Of a stretch of 60,277 bases of DNA, positions 35,686 to 43,729 are shown in pieces. Position numbers and translations under genes: made by a program. Location of the stretch: assembly GCF_014652855.1 (NCBI RefSeq), contig NZ_BMZP01000018.1, forward strand, positions 1-60,277, written 5' to 3'. Position 1 is the stretch's first letter. Each line of letters opens with the position of its first letter. Source of the stretch: Novosphingobium pokkalii (GTDB lineage: Bacteria; Pseudomonadota; Alphaproteobacteria; Sphingomonadales; Sphingomonadaceae). Under the pieces are notes generated by a model. That model did not search any database. It worked only from the letters and a program-made list of their open reading frames with translations, and was not told the DNA's origin.

Positions 35686-35925
35686 TTACCCTTGCAGCTT
35701 GGTCACGGCGTCGATCAACTGGCCGTAGGTTTCGATCTCGGCCTGCTGGTTCATGCTGATGATGATGTCGAATTCGTCCTCGATCGCGGCGACGAAATCC
35801 ATCACCGTCAGGCTGTCCCACTCCAGGTCGCCGGCAAAGGTGGTGGCCTCGGTGATCGCCACGCCCTTCTTGTTGAACGGCTCGATCAGCTCGGCGATCT
35901 TGGCGGCAGTGGCGGCGCGGTCCAT
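35686..35925 (-). CDS. Sphingolipid-linked acyl carrier protein
   Basis: 79-residue acyl carrier protein. The phosphopantetheine serine is Ser38 in DLEWDSLTVMDFVAAIEDEF. Acidic helix II and flanking helices are typical of ACPs. It is not the general AcpP: the sequence around the Ser differs (EWDSLTV) and the gene is paired with spt (nine-base gap), as in other sphingolipid-making alphaproteobacteria where a dedicated ACP delivers the acyl chain to Spt. Confidence 0.92.
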   Translation of the reverse strand: MDRAATAAKIAELIEPFNKKGVAITEATTFAGDLEWDSLTVMDFVAAIEDEFDIIISMNQQAEIETYGQLIDAVTKLQG

Positions 35926-36068
35926 CGTATCTCTATCTCCGTGGGGCAGGGCTTGCGCCTCTGCCAGAACATTGCGGCGGAAAAGCGGCTTGTCGCCTGC
36001 CCTGTCAAGTAAGAACCTCTAGCCTGAACGGGCGATGATGGGGATTTCATGCGCGGTTGCTGTCGCGC

Positions 36069-36431
36069 CTAGACCAGCTTCATCACCGCCTGCATGAACG
36101 GGCCGATCGAGACCGGCTTGGCCAGATAGCCCTCGGCGCCTGCTTCGCGGATGCGTTCCTCGTCGCCCTTGCCGGCATAGGCGGTGACGGCGAGCACGGG
36201 AATCTGGCGCAGCACGGGATCGGCTTTCAGCGCCTCGATCAGCTCCAGGCCCGAGATATTGGGCAACTGGATATCCATGATCACCAGGCCGGGCACGAAC
36301 TGGCGCGCGCGGTCGAGTGCCTCGCGCCCGTCAGCTACCGGTTCCACGGTAAAGCCGTTGGCCACCAGCAGGTCGCAGAACAGCTTGCGGTTGAGGTCGT
36401 TGTCCTCGACAACCAGAATTCTTTTTGCCAC
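36069..36431 (-). CDS. divK: DivK-type single-domain response regulator
   Basis: 120-residue receiver domain with no output domain. Phosphorylation site Asp53 in LVIMDIQLPNISGLELIEAL, acidic pocket VVEDND near residue 10, and the switch Lys in GYLAKPVSIGPF. In Caulobacter, DivK links the kinases PleC and DivJ to CckA and cell-cycle control. Assignment rests on length, sequence and lineage. It is divergent from the DUF3572 gene. Confidence 0.87.
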   Translation of the reverse strand: MAKRILVVEDNDLNRKLFCDLLVANGFTVEPVADGREALDRARQFVPGLVIMDIQLPNISGLELIEALKADPVLRQIPVLAVTAYAGKGDEERIREAGAEGYLAKPVSIGPFMQAVMKLV

Positions 36432-36496
36432 GGAACACCTCTATAACACGCGCCGGTGCGGCCGCGTAGCCCTTGCTCTATTGACCGCGAAAGGCT

Positions 36497-36787
36497 CTGA
36501 CAATCATCCGCGAACCTTCGTCCCCCGTCCCCGATCCACAGGATCTGGCGCTGGCCGCGCTCGGCTGGGTGCTGGGTGACGGGCAGCGTGCCGAACGCTT
36601 CCTGGCGCTCAGCGGATTGACCCCCGAAACCCTGCGCGGCGGCCTGTCCGATCCGGCGGGGCAGAACGCGGTGCTGGGCGGGGTGCTGGATTTCCTGCTG
36701 TCTTACGAGCCCGATCTTGTTGCCGCAGCCGACGCGCTCGATATAAGCCCCCAGGCCTTGGCCGCCGCACGGGAGAAACTGACATGA
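36497..36787 (+). CDS. DUF3572-family protein, probable CTG start
   Basis: Small helical protein of DUF3572, function unknown. The conserved core LALAALGWVLGDGQRAERFL begins before any ATG, GTG or TTG in this frame: the frame is open from 36485, and the first standard start, GTG 36569, would cut off half of that motif. CTG 36497 would give (M)TIIREPSSPVPDPQD... and a 96-residue protein with the family's normal N-terminus; AAAGG lies just before it. The stop overlaps the next gene's start (ATGA), so the HAD gene is translationally coupled. Confidence 0.72.
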   Translation: MTIIREPSSPVPDPQDLALAALGWVLGDGQRAERFLALSGLTPETLRGGLSDPAGQNAVLGGVLDFLLSYEPDLVAAADALDISPQALAAAREKLT

Positions 36788-37410
36788 CCCGCCCGCTGGT
36801 GATCAGCGATTGCGATGAAGTGCTGCTGCACATGGTCGCGCCCTTCCAGGCCTGGCTCAAAGCCCATCACGACATCGATTTCGTGATGGAAAGCAACGAT
36901 TTCGGCAAGGCCATGCGCTATGTCCACGATGGCAGGGCGGTGGAGTCGCGCGAAATCTGGCGCCTGCTCGACCTGTTTTTCGACACGCAGATGCACACGC
37001 AGCCGGCGATTGCCGGCGCGGTGGATGCGGTGGGCGCCCTGGCGGACCGGGCCGATTTCGTGATTCTCACCAATTTGGGTGACAGCTATCGCGCGGCGCG
37101 CACCGCCCAGCTCGAAGGCGTGGGGATCAAGGCGCGGGTCTTTACCAACCAGGGGCCGAAAGGCCCGGCGCTCAAAGCCATTCTCGACGAATATCGCCCG
37201 ACCCGCGCGGTATTCATCGACGATCTGCCCCAGCACCACCATTCCGCCGCGCAACTGACGCCCGAGGTGTTTCGCCTGCACTTGTGCGGCGAACCCCTGC
37301 TCGCCCCGCACATCGATTGCGCGCACAAGGCGGGCCATGCCCATGCGCGGATCGACACCTGGGACCATGCCCTGCCGTGGTTGCTGGCCCGGCTGGACGA
37401 GGCCGCCTGA
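36784..37410 (+). CDS. HAD-superfamily hydrolase
   Basis: 208-residue HAD-fold phosphatase-like protein. Motif I is VISDCDEVLLHM: DCDEV in place of the usual DxDGT, with both Asp present. Motif II is FVILTNLGDS, and motif IV appears as VFIDDLPQHHHSA. Substrate unknown. The ATG overlaps the DUF3572 stop by four bases, and a RidA gene follows at 27 bases, so the unit DUF3572-HAD-RidA-GDPD is likely one transcript. Confidence 0.87.
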   Translation: MTRPLVISDCDEVLLHMVAPFQAWLKAHHDIDFVMESNDFGKAMRYVHDGRAVESREIWRLLDLFFDTQMHTQPAIAGAVDAVGALADRADFVILTNLGDSYRAARTAQLEGVGIKARVFTNQGPKGPALKAILDEYRPTRAVFIDDLPQHHHSAAQLTPEVFRLHLCGEPLLAPHIDCAHKAGHAHARIDTWDHALPWLLARLDEAA

Positions 37411-37437
37411 TTCTTTCGCTTCCCTGGAGTTTTACGG

Positions 37438-37905
37438 ATGACTGTTTCGATCGACGCCCGCCTTGCCGAACTGGGCCTGGACCTGCCGCAGGCGGCAGCG
37501 CCGGTGGCGGCCTATGTCCCCACCGTGCTGGCCGGCGGGCTGCTGCATGTCTCCGGGCAATTGCCGTTCATCGATGGCAAGCTGGTGACCGGGCGCCTGG
37601 GCGAGGACGTGTCGCTGGAGCAGGGCGCAGCCGCCGCCAAGGCTTGCGCGCTGATGCTGCTGGCGCAGGCCAAGGCGGCGCTGGGCTCGCTCGACCGGAT
37701 CGAGCAGGTGGTCAAGCTGGGCGCCTTCATCAATTCGACCGGCGATTTCACCGATCAGCCCAAGGTGGCCAATGGCGCGTCTGAACTGATGCAGGCGGTG
37801 TTTGGCGATGCCGGGCGCCATGCCCGCAGCGCGGTGGGCGTGCCGGTGCTGCCGTTGGGCGCGGCGGTGGAAATCGATGCTGTCTTTGCTGTTCGCGCTC
37901 ATTGA
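37438..37905 (+). CDS. RidA-family protein
   Basis: 155-residue member of the RidA/YjgF family, whose founding member hydrolyses reactive enamine/imine intermediates. This one is of the longer subfamily (YjgF-like with an N-terminal extension). Marks: GGLLHVSGQLPFIDGKLVTG, LGSLDRIEQVVKLGAFINST, ARSAVGVPVLPLGAAVEIDA. The conserved Arg of RidA is at ARSAVGV. Its end overlaps the next gene by 29 bases. Confidence 0.9.
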   Translation: MTVSIDARLAELGLDLPQAAAPVAAYVPTVLAGGLLHVSGQLPFIDGKLVTGRLGEDVSLEQGAAAAKACALMLLAQAKAALGSLDRIEQVVKLGAFINSTGDFTDQPKVANGASELMQAVFGDAGRHARSAVGVPVLPLGAAVEIDAVFAVRAH

Positions 37906-38683
37906 TCGCTTCCTCCTGCCGGCGCGGGCGGCGTCCCGCGCCGGTTGGTTGCGTGAAGTGATCTACGCGCATCGCGGGCTGCATGGCCCCGGTGTGCCTG
38001 AAAACTCACTCGCCGCTGCTGACGCCGCGATCGCGCGCGGCTTTGGCATCGAATGTGATGTGCAGCGCAGCCGCGATGGCCAGGCGATCGTGTTTCACGA
38101 CTGGACGCTCGATCGCCTGACCGGCCATGCCGGCAGCGTGGGCGAAATGACCGCCGCCGAACTGGGCGGCATCGGCCTGCTCGACGAACAGGGGCAGGCG
38201 GTCGCGGGCGAAGCGATCCCCGGCTTGCGCCAGTTGCTCGACCGCATCGATGGGCGCGTGCCCTTGCTGATCGAAGTGAAATCGCGCGCCGGGCTGCGCA
38301 TCGCGCCGTTGTGCCTGGCGGTGCGCCGCCTGCTCGAGGGCTATCGCGGGCCCGTGGCGGTGATGAGCTTCGACCCGCGTGTGCCGGCCTGGTTCCGGCG
38401 CTATTCGCCCCATGTGGTCCATGGTCTGGTGGTGACCGAGGCCGGGCGCCGCACCCTGCTGGCCCGCCTCAAGAGGCATCTTGCGCTGTGGCGCGCGCGC
38501 CCCCAGTTTCTCGCCTATGACATTGCCGACATTGCCAATCCCGTGGTGCGGCTGGCGCGTCGTCGCGGCGTGCCGGTGCTGACGTGGACCGTGCGCACGC
38601 CGCACGACGCGGAGCGGGCCGCCGCCCATGCCGACGCACCGATTGCCGAAGGGCCGGTGCTGCTCGCTGCGCCCACGCCGTGA
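37877..38683 (+). CDS. Glycerophosphodiester phosphodiesterase family protein
   Basis: GDPD-fold phosphodiesterase, 268 residues. A short hydrophobic N-terminus (LSLLFALIDRFLLP) may anchor it. Active-site pattern: YAHRGLHGPGVPENSLAA (HR and E), IECDVQRSRDGQAIVFHDWTL (ExD and H), PLLIEVKSR. It cleaves glycerophosphodiesters or related headgroups. The start at ATG 37877 lies inside the RidA gene in another frame; 29 bases of overlap suggest coupling. Confidence 0.88.
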   Translation: MLSLLFALIDRFLLPARAASRAGWLREVIYAHRGLHGPGVPENSLAAADAAIARGFGIECDVQRSRDGQAIVFHDWTLDRLTGHAGSVGEMTAAELGGIGLLDEQGQAVAGEAIPGLRQLLDRIDGRVPLLIEVKSRAGLRIAPLCLAVRRLLEGYRGPVAVMSFDPRVPAWFRRYSPHVVHGLVVTEAGRRTLLARLKRHLALWRARPQFLAYDIADIANPVVRLARRRGVPVLTWTVRTPHDAERAAAHADAPIAEGPVLLAAPTP

Positions 38684-38696
38684 GGCTGGCTGCGCC

Positions 38697-39827
38697 ATGG
38701 CGCTGACGGCGCGGGTCGAGCGTGCGGTCGGCGCGCTGGCGGCCGAGGACTGGGACCGCCTGGCCGGGCCGGACGATCCGTTTACCAGCCATGCTTTCCT
38801 GGCCCTGCTGGAGGAATCGGGCAGCGTCGGCGGGCGCAGCGGCTGGACGCCGTTGCCGCTGGTGATCGATGATGCCGCCGGCCGCCCGGCAGCGGCGCTG
38901 CCGGCCTATCTCAAGCAGCACAGCCAGGGCGAATATGTGTTCGACCATGCCTGGGCCGATGCCTGGCAGCGCGCCGGCGGGGACTATTATCCCAAGCTCC
39001 AGATCAGCGTGCCGTTCACCCCGGCAAGTGGCCCGCGCCTGCTGTGCGGCGACCGGCCCGATCTGGCGCTGCCACTGCTGCGCGCGGCCGAAGCGGTGGT
39101 GGACCAGAACGGCCTGTCTTCTGCCCATGCCACGTTCCTGGTGCCCGAAGAGCTGCCGGTGTTCGAGGAGGCGGGCTGGCTGCTGCGCGCCGACCTGCAA
39201 TTCCACTGGGAAAACCGGGGCTATGCCGGTTTCGACGATTTTCTGGGCGCGCTGTCTTCGGCCAAGCGCAAGAACCTGCGCAAGGAACGCGCGGCGGCGC
39301 AGGCCGGGGTGGAGATCGTGGCCCTGACCGGCAGCGCCATCCGCCCGGAGCATTGGGATGCTTTCTGGGTGTTCTACCAGGATACCGGCGCGCGCAAGTG
39401 GGGGAGGCCCTATCTCACCCGTGCCGCGTTCGACCTGATCGGGCAGCGCATGGCCGACAAGGTTCTGCTGGTGCTGGCGCTCGACCAGGGCGAGCCGGTG
39501 GCCGGCGCGCTCAACTTCATCGGCCGCGACACGCTCTATGGCCGCTATTGGGGCGCGGTGGTGGACAAGCCGTTCCTGCACTTCGAGCTGTGCTATTACC
39601 AGGCGATCGACGCGGCCATCGCCATGGGCCTGCGCCGCGTGGAGGCCGGCGCACAAGGGCAGCACAAGCTGGCGCGCGGCTATGAGCCGGTGCAGACCTG
39701 GTCGGCGCACTATATCGCCGACGCCGGATTTCGCGCGGCGGTGGCCGATTTCCTCGAGCGCGAACGCGAAGGCATCGCCCAGGGCCAGTTGGAACTGGCC
39801 GGGCACACCCCGTTCCGCAAAGGGTAG
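38697..39827 (+). CDS. GNAT-fold protein of the DUF482 / peptidogalycan family
   Basis: 376-residue protein with two GNAT-like halves, of the DUF482 family often labelled peptidogalycan biosynthesis protein or FemAB-like. Marks: DDPFTSHAFLALLEESGSVG at the N-terminus, KRKNLRKERAAAQAGVEI in the middle, and GRYWGAVVDKPFLHFELCYY, GAQGQHKLARGYEPVQTWSA near the end. Function unproven. ATG 38697 lies 13 bases after the GDPD stop; the unit likely continues from DUF3572. Confidence 0.87.
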   Translation: MALTARVERAVGALAAEDWDRLAGPDDPFTSHAFLALLEESGSVGGRSGWTPLPLVIDDAAGRPAAALPAYLKQHSQGEYVFDHAWADAWQRAGGDYYPKLQISVPFTPASGPRLLCGDRPDLALPLLRAAEAVVDQNGLSSAHATFLVPEELPVFEEAGWLLRADLQFHWENRGYAGFDDFLGALSSAKRKNLRKERAAAQAGVEIVALTGSAIRPEHWDAFWVFYQDTGARKWGRPYLTRAAFDLIGQRMADKVLLVLALDQGEPVAGALNFIGRDTLYGRYWGAVVDKPFLHFELCYYQAIDAAIAMGLRRVEAGAQGQHKLARGYEPVQTWSAHYIADAGFRAAVADFLEREREGIAQGQLELAGHTPFRKG

Positions 39828-39928
39828 CGCGGGCAACGGTCCCTTTTGGCGCAACAATCGCTCGTGCCGCTGGCAAACCACCGCTAAGTCTGCGTCCGAG
39901 CAACCTTAGGGACGGGGTTATCGGATAA

Positions 39929-40180
39929 ATGTTTGGGATTCTTTTGATCGGGGCCGTGTTCTTTCCATTTATCGCGATGCCGCTGTTGTGGCGACGCATG
40001 AAAAGGGTGCGTGATGGTGCCTATCGCAATCGCGATGACGCTTGGAGCGAGCAGCCTTGGGAGGAAAAGGTTTCGTCCGAAGGCAACCTGGACCTTGTGA
40101 AATCGAGCGCAGTCGACGGCAATCTGATCGATTTGGGCAACAGGGCGCGGGAACCCCGCTGGCCTATCGATAACCCCTGA
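39929..40180 (+). CDS. Small single-span membrane protein, hypothetical
   Basis: 83 residues beginning with a hydrophobic segment (FGILLIGAVFFPFIAMPLLW) followed by a basic-acidic soluble tail (RRMKRVRDGAYRNRDD...). No recognised family. The ribosome site is weak: AGGGACGGGG lies about 12 bases upstream of the ATG. Its codon composition is less GC-rich than neighbours. Kept because the N-terminal helix with flanking positive charges looks designed. Confidence 0.5.
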   Translation: MFGILLIGAVFFPFIAMPLLWRRMKRVRDGAYRNRDDAWSEQPWEEKVSSEGNLDLVKSSAVDGNLIDLGNRAREPRWPIDNP

Positions 40181-40209
40181 GGCACCGCAGAAATCCCATT
40201 TGACTGCGA

Positions 40210-40569
40210 TCAGGCGGCGCGGCGGGCGGCGCTGCGCAGCCATTCGCGGGCGCGGCGCTGGGCTTCGGCGATTTCGCGTGCGGTCATTTCCTCGGCGACA
40301 TCGGCGCGGGCGCGGGCGGCGTCGTCATGCCCGGCCACGGCGGCCAGGTTGAACCACTTGTGCGCCTCGACCAGATCGCAATCGGCGCCATAGCTGCCGG
40401 TGGAAAACGCCACGCCGAGATCGAAATAGGCATGGCTTTCGCCCTGCGCGGCGGCGGCAAGACACGCGGCGATCAGGCTGTCGGCACGCTCTGCGGCGGT
40501 GTGCCCCATGGCACTGGCATGATGCGGTGCGGACGGCACCGGCGCGATCCTTGGCTGCGTGTGCGGCAT
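40210..40569 (-). CDS. Short Sel1-repeat-like protein
   Basis: 119-residue protein with one clear Sel1-like (tetratricopeptide-type) unit: AYFDLGVAFSTGSYGADCDL then VEAHKWFNLAAVAGHDDAA, the LGxxYxxGxGV/A...AxxWYxxAA pattern. An acidic-basic helix follows (ADVAEEMTAREIAEAQRRAR). Probably a small cytosolic protein-binding module; partner unknown. ATG 40569 follows a GGGGGAAATGAAG purine stretch. It faces dksA across a 299-bp divergent spacer in which I see no other gene. Confidence 0.75.
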   Translation of the reverse strand: MPHTQPRIAPVPSAPHHASAMGHTAAERADSLIAACLAAAAQGESHAYFDLGVAFSTGSYGADCDLVEAHKWFNLAAVAGHDDAARARADVAEEMTAREIAEAQRRAREWLRSAARRAA

Positions 40570-40868
40570 GGCTTCATTTCCCCCTGCGAATCCGCCGTAC
40601 CCACCAGGGCCGGCTGGGCAAAAGCTGGCCAAGTAAGGTCAACAAACCGTTAAGCATGAATCGCGAGATCGCGCGTCGTGCGCACGGCCCTGCGCGCAAA
40701 GCCCGATGCCGCTGTTTCACAACGGTTCAGGGGCAATGCGCCAAGGTGTTGAGGAAGTGCTTGTGCGCCCTTTCCTGCCTGCCTATAGGCGCGGCAAGCC
40801 GGGGGCTGGTCGCGCCGAATGCGGCGCGGTACGGCCTCGGGGTCGGAAGGCGCAACACGGAGGGCCGG

Positions 40869-41327
40869 ATGGCTGGGGTTCTGGGTGACGAAATTGACGT
40901 GTTGGCAAAGGCCCGTCGGGCCATGCCGGGTGATTACGTTCCGAGTGACGACGAACCCTACATGAGCGAGCCCCAGCTCGATTATTTTCGCCGCCTCCTG
41001 CTCGAATGGAAGAAGTCCATCCTTTCCGCCTCGGCCGGCACGCTTTCGGCCTTGCAGGATGGCCCCTTGCGTGAACCCGATCTCAACGACCGCGCATCGA
41101 GCGAAACCGACTGGGGCATCGAACTGCGCACCCGCGACCGCCAGCGCAAGCTGATCGCCAAGATCGATTCGGCCATGCGCCGCATCGACGAGGGCGAATA
41201 CGGCTTTTGCGAAGTGACCGGCGAACCGATTGGCCTGGGCCGCCTGATCGCCCGCCCGATCGCAACGATGACGGTGGAAGCGCAGGAAGCCCATGAACGC
41301 CGCGAAAAGATTTCGCGCGACATGTGA
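40869..41327 (+). CDS. dksA: RNA polymerase-binding transcription factor DksA
   Basis: Partners with ppGpp at the RNA polymerase secondary channel to reset rRNA and amino-acid promoters. 152 residues. Coiled-coil with the acidic tip: DLNDRASSETDWGIELRTRD, followed by RRIDEGEYGFCEVTGEPIGL and RLIARPIATMTVEAQEAHER. Of the four zinc Cys of E. coli DksA only Cys114 remains, as in other alphaproteobacterial forms, so the fold must be stable without zinc. ATG 40869 follows GGAGGG. Confidence 0.93.
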   Translation: MAGVLGDEIDVLAKARRAMPGDYVPSDDEPYMSEPQLDYFRRLLLEWKKSILSASAGTLSALQDGPLREPDLNDRASSETDWGIELRTRDRQRKLIAKIDSAMRRIDEGEYGFCEVTGEPIGLGRLIARPIATMTVEAQEAHERREKISRDM

Positions 41328-41332
41328 CGGTC

Positions 41333-41364
41333 AGCCCCCATGCGCCGCCTGGCGAATGGGGGCT
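41333..41364 (+). terminator. Hairpin after dksA
   Basis: AGCCCCCAT (41333-41341) pairs with ATGGGGGCT (41356-41364) just after the dksA stop. No T-run follows, so termination strength is doubtful. Confidence 0.6.
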
Positions 41365-41585
41365 CTGCGGCAGGGCAACAGGGGCATCGTCTGCATGGTC
41401 CGGTAAACGCCGGGACAGCGCCGTTGCCCCGTGTAGCCGGGCTTTTTCCGGCGCCCTTGGTTGATTTTAAGGATTTCTTTGCCGTTATCGTTTACAGCAG
41501 CGGTACGGATAGCTGCGCATGAAGGACTGGTTCGGCGCAAGCCGCTTGCGGCCGATGCCATCCTTGCTGGAAACGGAACCTGACG

Positions 41586-41954
41586 GTGACTGATATCGAC
41601 CATCGGCAATTGGGGCGTGACAGCCTTTTCCTGATGGCCGACCTGCGCCTCGATGGCCAGGACGGCGAGCATCGCGTGCGCGTGCGCAATCTCTCGGCCG
41701 GCGGGATGATGGCCGAAGGCGCGCTGCGCGTGATGCGCGGCACCCGGTTGCAGGCCAACCTGCGCCATATCGGCTGGGTCGAAGGGGTCGTGGCCTGGGT
41801 GCAGGACACGCGGTTCGGCATTGCCTTTGTCGAGCAGATCGATCCCAAGCTGGCGCGTGAGCCGGTGGCCACGCAGCCGGCCGACGATTACGCCCCGCGC
41901 TATGTGCGCCCACCGCTGAGCCAGCCGGAAGCCAAGCGCCTGCGCAAGCTTTGA
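41586..41954 (+). CDS. PilZ-domain protein
   Basis: 122-residue single PilZ domain, expected to bind cyclic di-GMP. The second half of the binding site is clear in RVRNLSAGGMMAEG (NxSxxG). The usual first half RxxxR is replaced by a degenerate stretch (RQLGRDSLFLMADLRL), so binding may be weak or lost. The start is GTG 41586. A disordered Pro/Arg-rich tail ends it (APRYVRPPLSQPEAKRLRKL). A single gene, with 258 bp of noncoding sequence upstream that holds only the dksA hairpin. Confidence 0.82.
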   Translation: MTDIDHRQLGRDSLFLMADLRLDGQDGEHRVRVRNLSAGGMMAEGALRVMRGTRLQANLRHIGWVEGVVAWVQDTRFGIAFVEQIDPKLAREPVATQPADDYAPRYVRPPLSQPEAKRLRKL

Positions 41955-42023
41955 GGCCGGGCGGCGGCCGATTTCGCCCGATCTTTACTGGCCTGCCACG
42001 ATCGATCTGCTAGGCAAGGTGGC

Positions 42024-43511
42024 ATGGCTTATCGGTTCTGCCATTCGCGCCGCGCGCTCGTGGCGCTGATTCCCGGCCTTGTGCTTGCCCTGGCCAGTTG
42101 CGGCGCCGATCGGCGCGGCGCGCTGCCGGTGGCGCTGGCCGGAGACGAAACCGCGTTCCAGACCGCAGCGACGCGGCCATCGCCGGCGGCGCAGGTCTTG
42201 CGTGCGGCGACCGTCGAAGGGCTGGTGGGCTTCGATGCCCAGGGGCGCGTGGTGCCGGCGATTGCCGAACGCTGGATCGTGACCGACGACGGGCTGAGCT
42301 ACATCTTCCGCTTGCGCGATGGCACCTGGCCCGATGGCACGCCGATCGACGCACCCAGCGTCGCGGCGGCGCTGCGTCGTGCCCGCGCTGCGCTCGCCGG
42401 CACTGCGCTGGGCCTGGACCTGGCGCCGATCGACGAGATCCGGGTGATGACCGATCGCGTGGTGGAAGTGGACCTGTCCGCCCCGCTGCCCGATCTGCTG
42501 ACTCTGCTGGCCCAGCCCGAATTGGGCCTGCCGCGCACCCGGCTGGGTTCCGGTCCGCTCGGCCTGCGCCGCGAAGGGCTGGTGGCTTCGCTATCCCCGA
42601 TCCCGCCCGAGAAGCGCGGCATGCCGGCACAGGACGGATTCTCGCGCAGCGTGCGCCCGTTGCATGTGGAAGTGGAAAGCATGGCGATCGCCGCCAAGCG
42701 CTTCAACGACGGGCTGGTCGACGTGGCGCTGGGCGGCACGATCGATTCGCTGCCGCTCGCCGGCACCACGATGCTCTCGCGCGGGAACGTGCAGCTCGAT
42801 CCGGTGATGGGGCTGTTCGGCTTGCAGGTGCTGCGCGCGCAGGGCTTCCTGGCCGATCCGCTGCGGCGCGAGGCGCTCGCCCTGGCGATCGACCGCGACG
42901 GGCTGGTGGGCGCTTTCGGCATCGGCGGCTGGAGCGGTACGACTCGCCTGGTCTCGCCCGAAGTGCCCGACAGCGACGGCTCTGTGGGGGAGCGCTGGAG
43001 CGATAGCACGCTGGACCAGCGCCGCGCCCTGGCGCGCCAGCGGGTGCTGGCGTGGATGGCGGCCGGAGAGGGCGCGCCCCGCCTGCGCGTGGCTGCGCCC
43101 GATGGCCCCGGCTCACGCCTGGCCCTGGCCCGCATCGGGGCGGATTTCGCCAGCATCGGGGTGCAGATCGAGCGCGTGGACGAAGGCCAGCCGGCCGACC
43201 TGCGCCTGGTTGATACCGTGGCGCGCTATACGCGCGCGGCCTGGTTCCTCAATCAACTGGCCTGCCCGGTGAGCCCTGCCGGATGCAGTGCGGCAGGCGA
43301 TGCGCTGGCCGCGCAGGCACGCACCGAGCGCGATCCGCAGGCGCGCATGGCGCTGCTTGCCCAGGCCGAGCGCGCGGTCACCGCCGCAAACGGGTTCATC
43401 CCCATCGCGCGGCCCTTGCGCTGGTCGCTGGTGCGCAGCGGCGTGACCGGATTTTCCCCCAATCCATGGGGTTGGCACCCGCTTCCGCCGCTTACCGTCG
43501 TACCAAAGTAG
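42024..43511 (+). CDS. Family 5 extracytoplasmic solute-binding lipoprotein
   Basis: 495-residue binding-protein-like lipoprotein: lipobox LALASCGAD, then the SBP family 5 pattern (GLVGFDAQGRVVPAIAERW, YIFRLRDGTWPDGTPIDAPS). Relatives bind peptides or nickel for ABC importers, but no permease or ATPase is near and the family pattern is shorter than usual, so an orphan or non-transport role is possible. ATG 42024 starts a clear export signal. A terminator follows at 43526. Confidence 0.83.
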   Translation: MAYRFCHSRRALVALIPGLVLALASCGADRRGALPVALAGDETAFQTAATRPSPAAQVLRAATVEGLVGFDAQGRVVPAIAERWIVTDDGLSYIFRLRDGTWPDGTPIDAPSVAAALRRARAALAGTALGLDLAPIDEIRVMTDRVVEVDLSAPLPDLLTLLAQPELGLPRTRLGSGPLGLRREGLVASLSPIPPEKRGMPAQDGFSRSVRPLHVEVESMAIAAKRFNDGLVDVALGGTIDSLPLAGTTMLSRGNVQLDPVMGLFGLQVLRAQGFLADPLRREALALAIDRDGLVGAFGIGGWSGTTRLVSPEVPDSDGSVGERWSDSTLDQRRALARQRVLAWMAAGEGAPRLRVAAPDGPGSRLALARIGADFASIGVQIERVDEGQPADLRLVDTVARYTRAAWFLNQLACPVSPAGCSAAGDALAAQARTERDPQARMALLAQAERAVTAANGFIPIARPLRWSLVRSGVTGFSPNPWGWHPLPPLTVVPK

Positions 43512-43525
43512 CCGCATTTTCGATG

Positions 43526-43552
43526 AAATCGCCCCATTGCGGGCGATTTTTC
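43526..43552 (+). terminator. Intrinsic terminator after the binding protein gene
   Basis: AAATCGCCC (43526-43534), loop CATTGC, GGGCGATTT (43541-43549), ending in six T. Confidence 0.92.
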
Positions 43553-43729
43553 GCATTTGGTCATGGCGGGGAAAGGAACAAGGCGCTAAGGGGCAGGCAC
43601 TGAGAGATGGTATATCGGGCTTCGCGTGGTGAGGCCATGGCATCGTCATCAGGCCTTTGGACCCTTCCCGCAATTGCCCCCCCGCCGGTCTTGCCCCCGT
43701 TGCAGCCCGGCCCAGACCCATTGAGTTTC

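Noticed and set aside
43607..43729. Earlier start of the DEAD-box helicase adding 41 residues
   Set aside because: The added stretch is a Pro-rich unconserved leader; MPFSLLPDAVAQSL is the natural family start. Not fully excluded.
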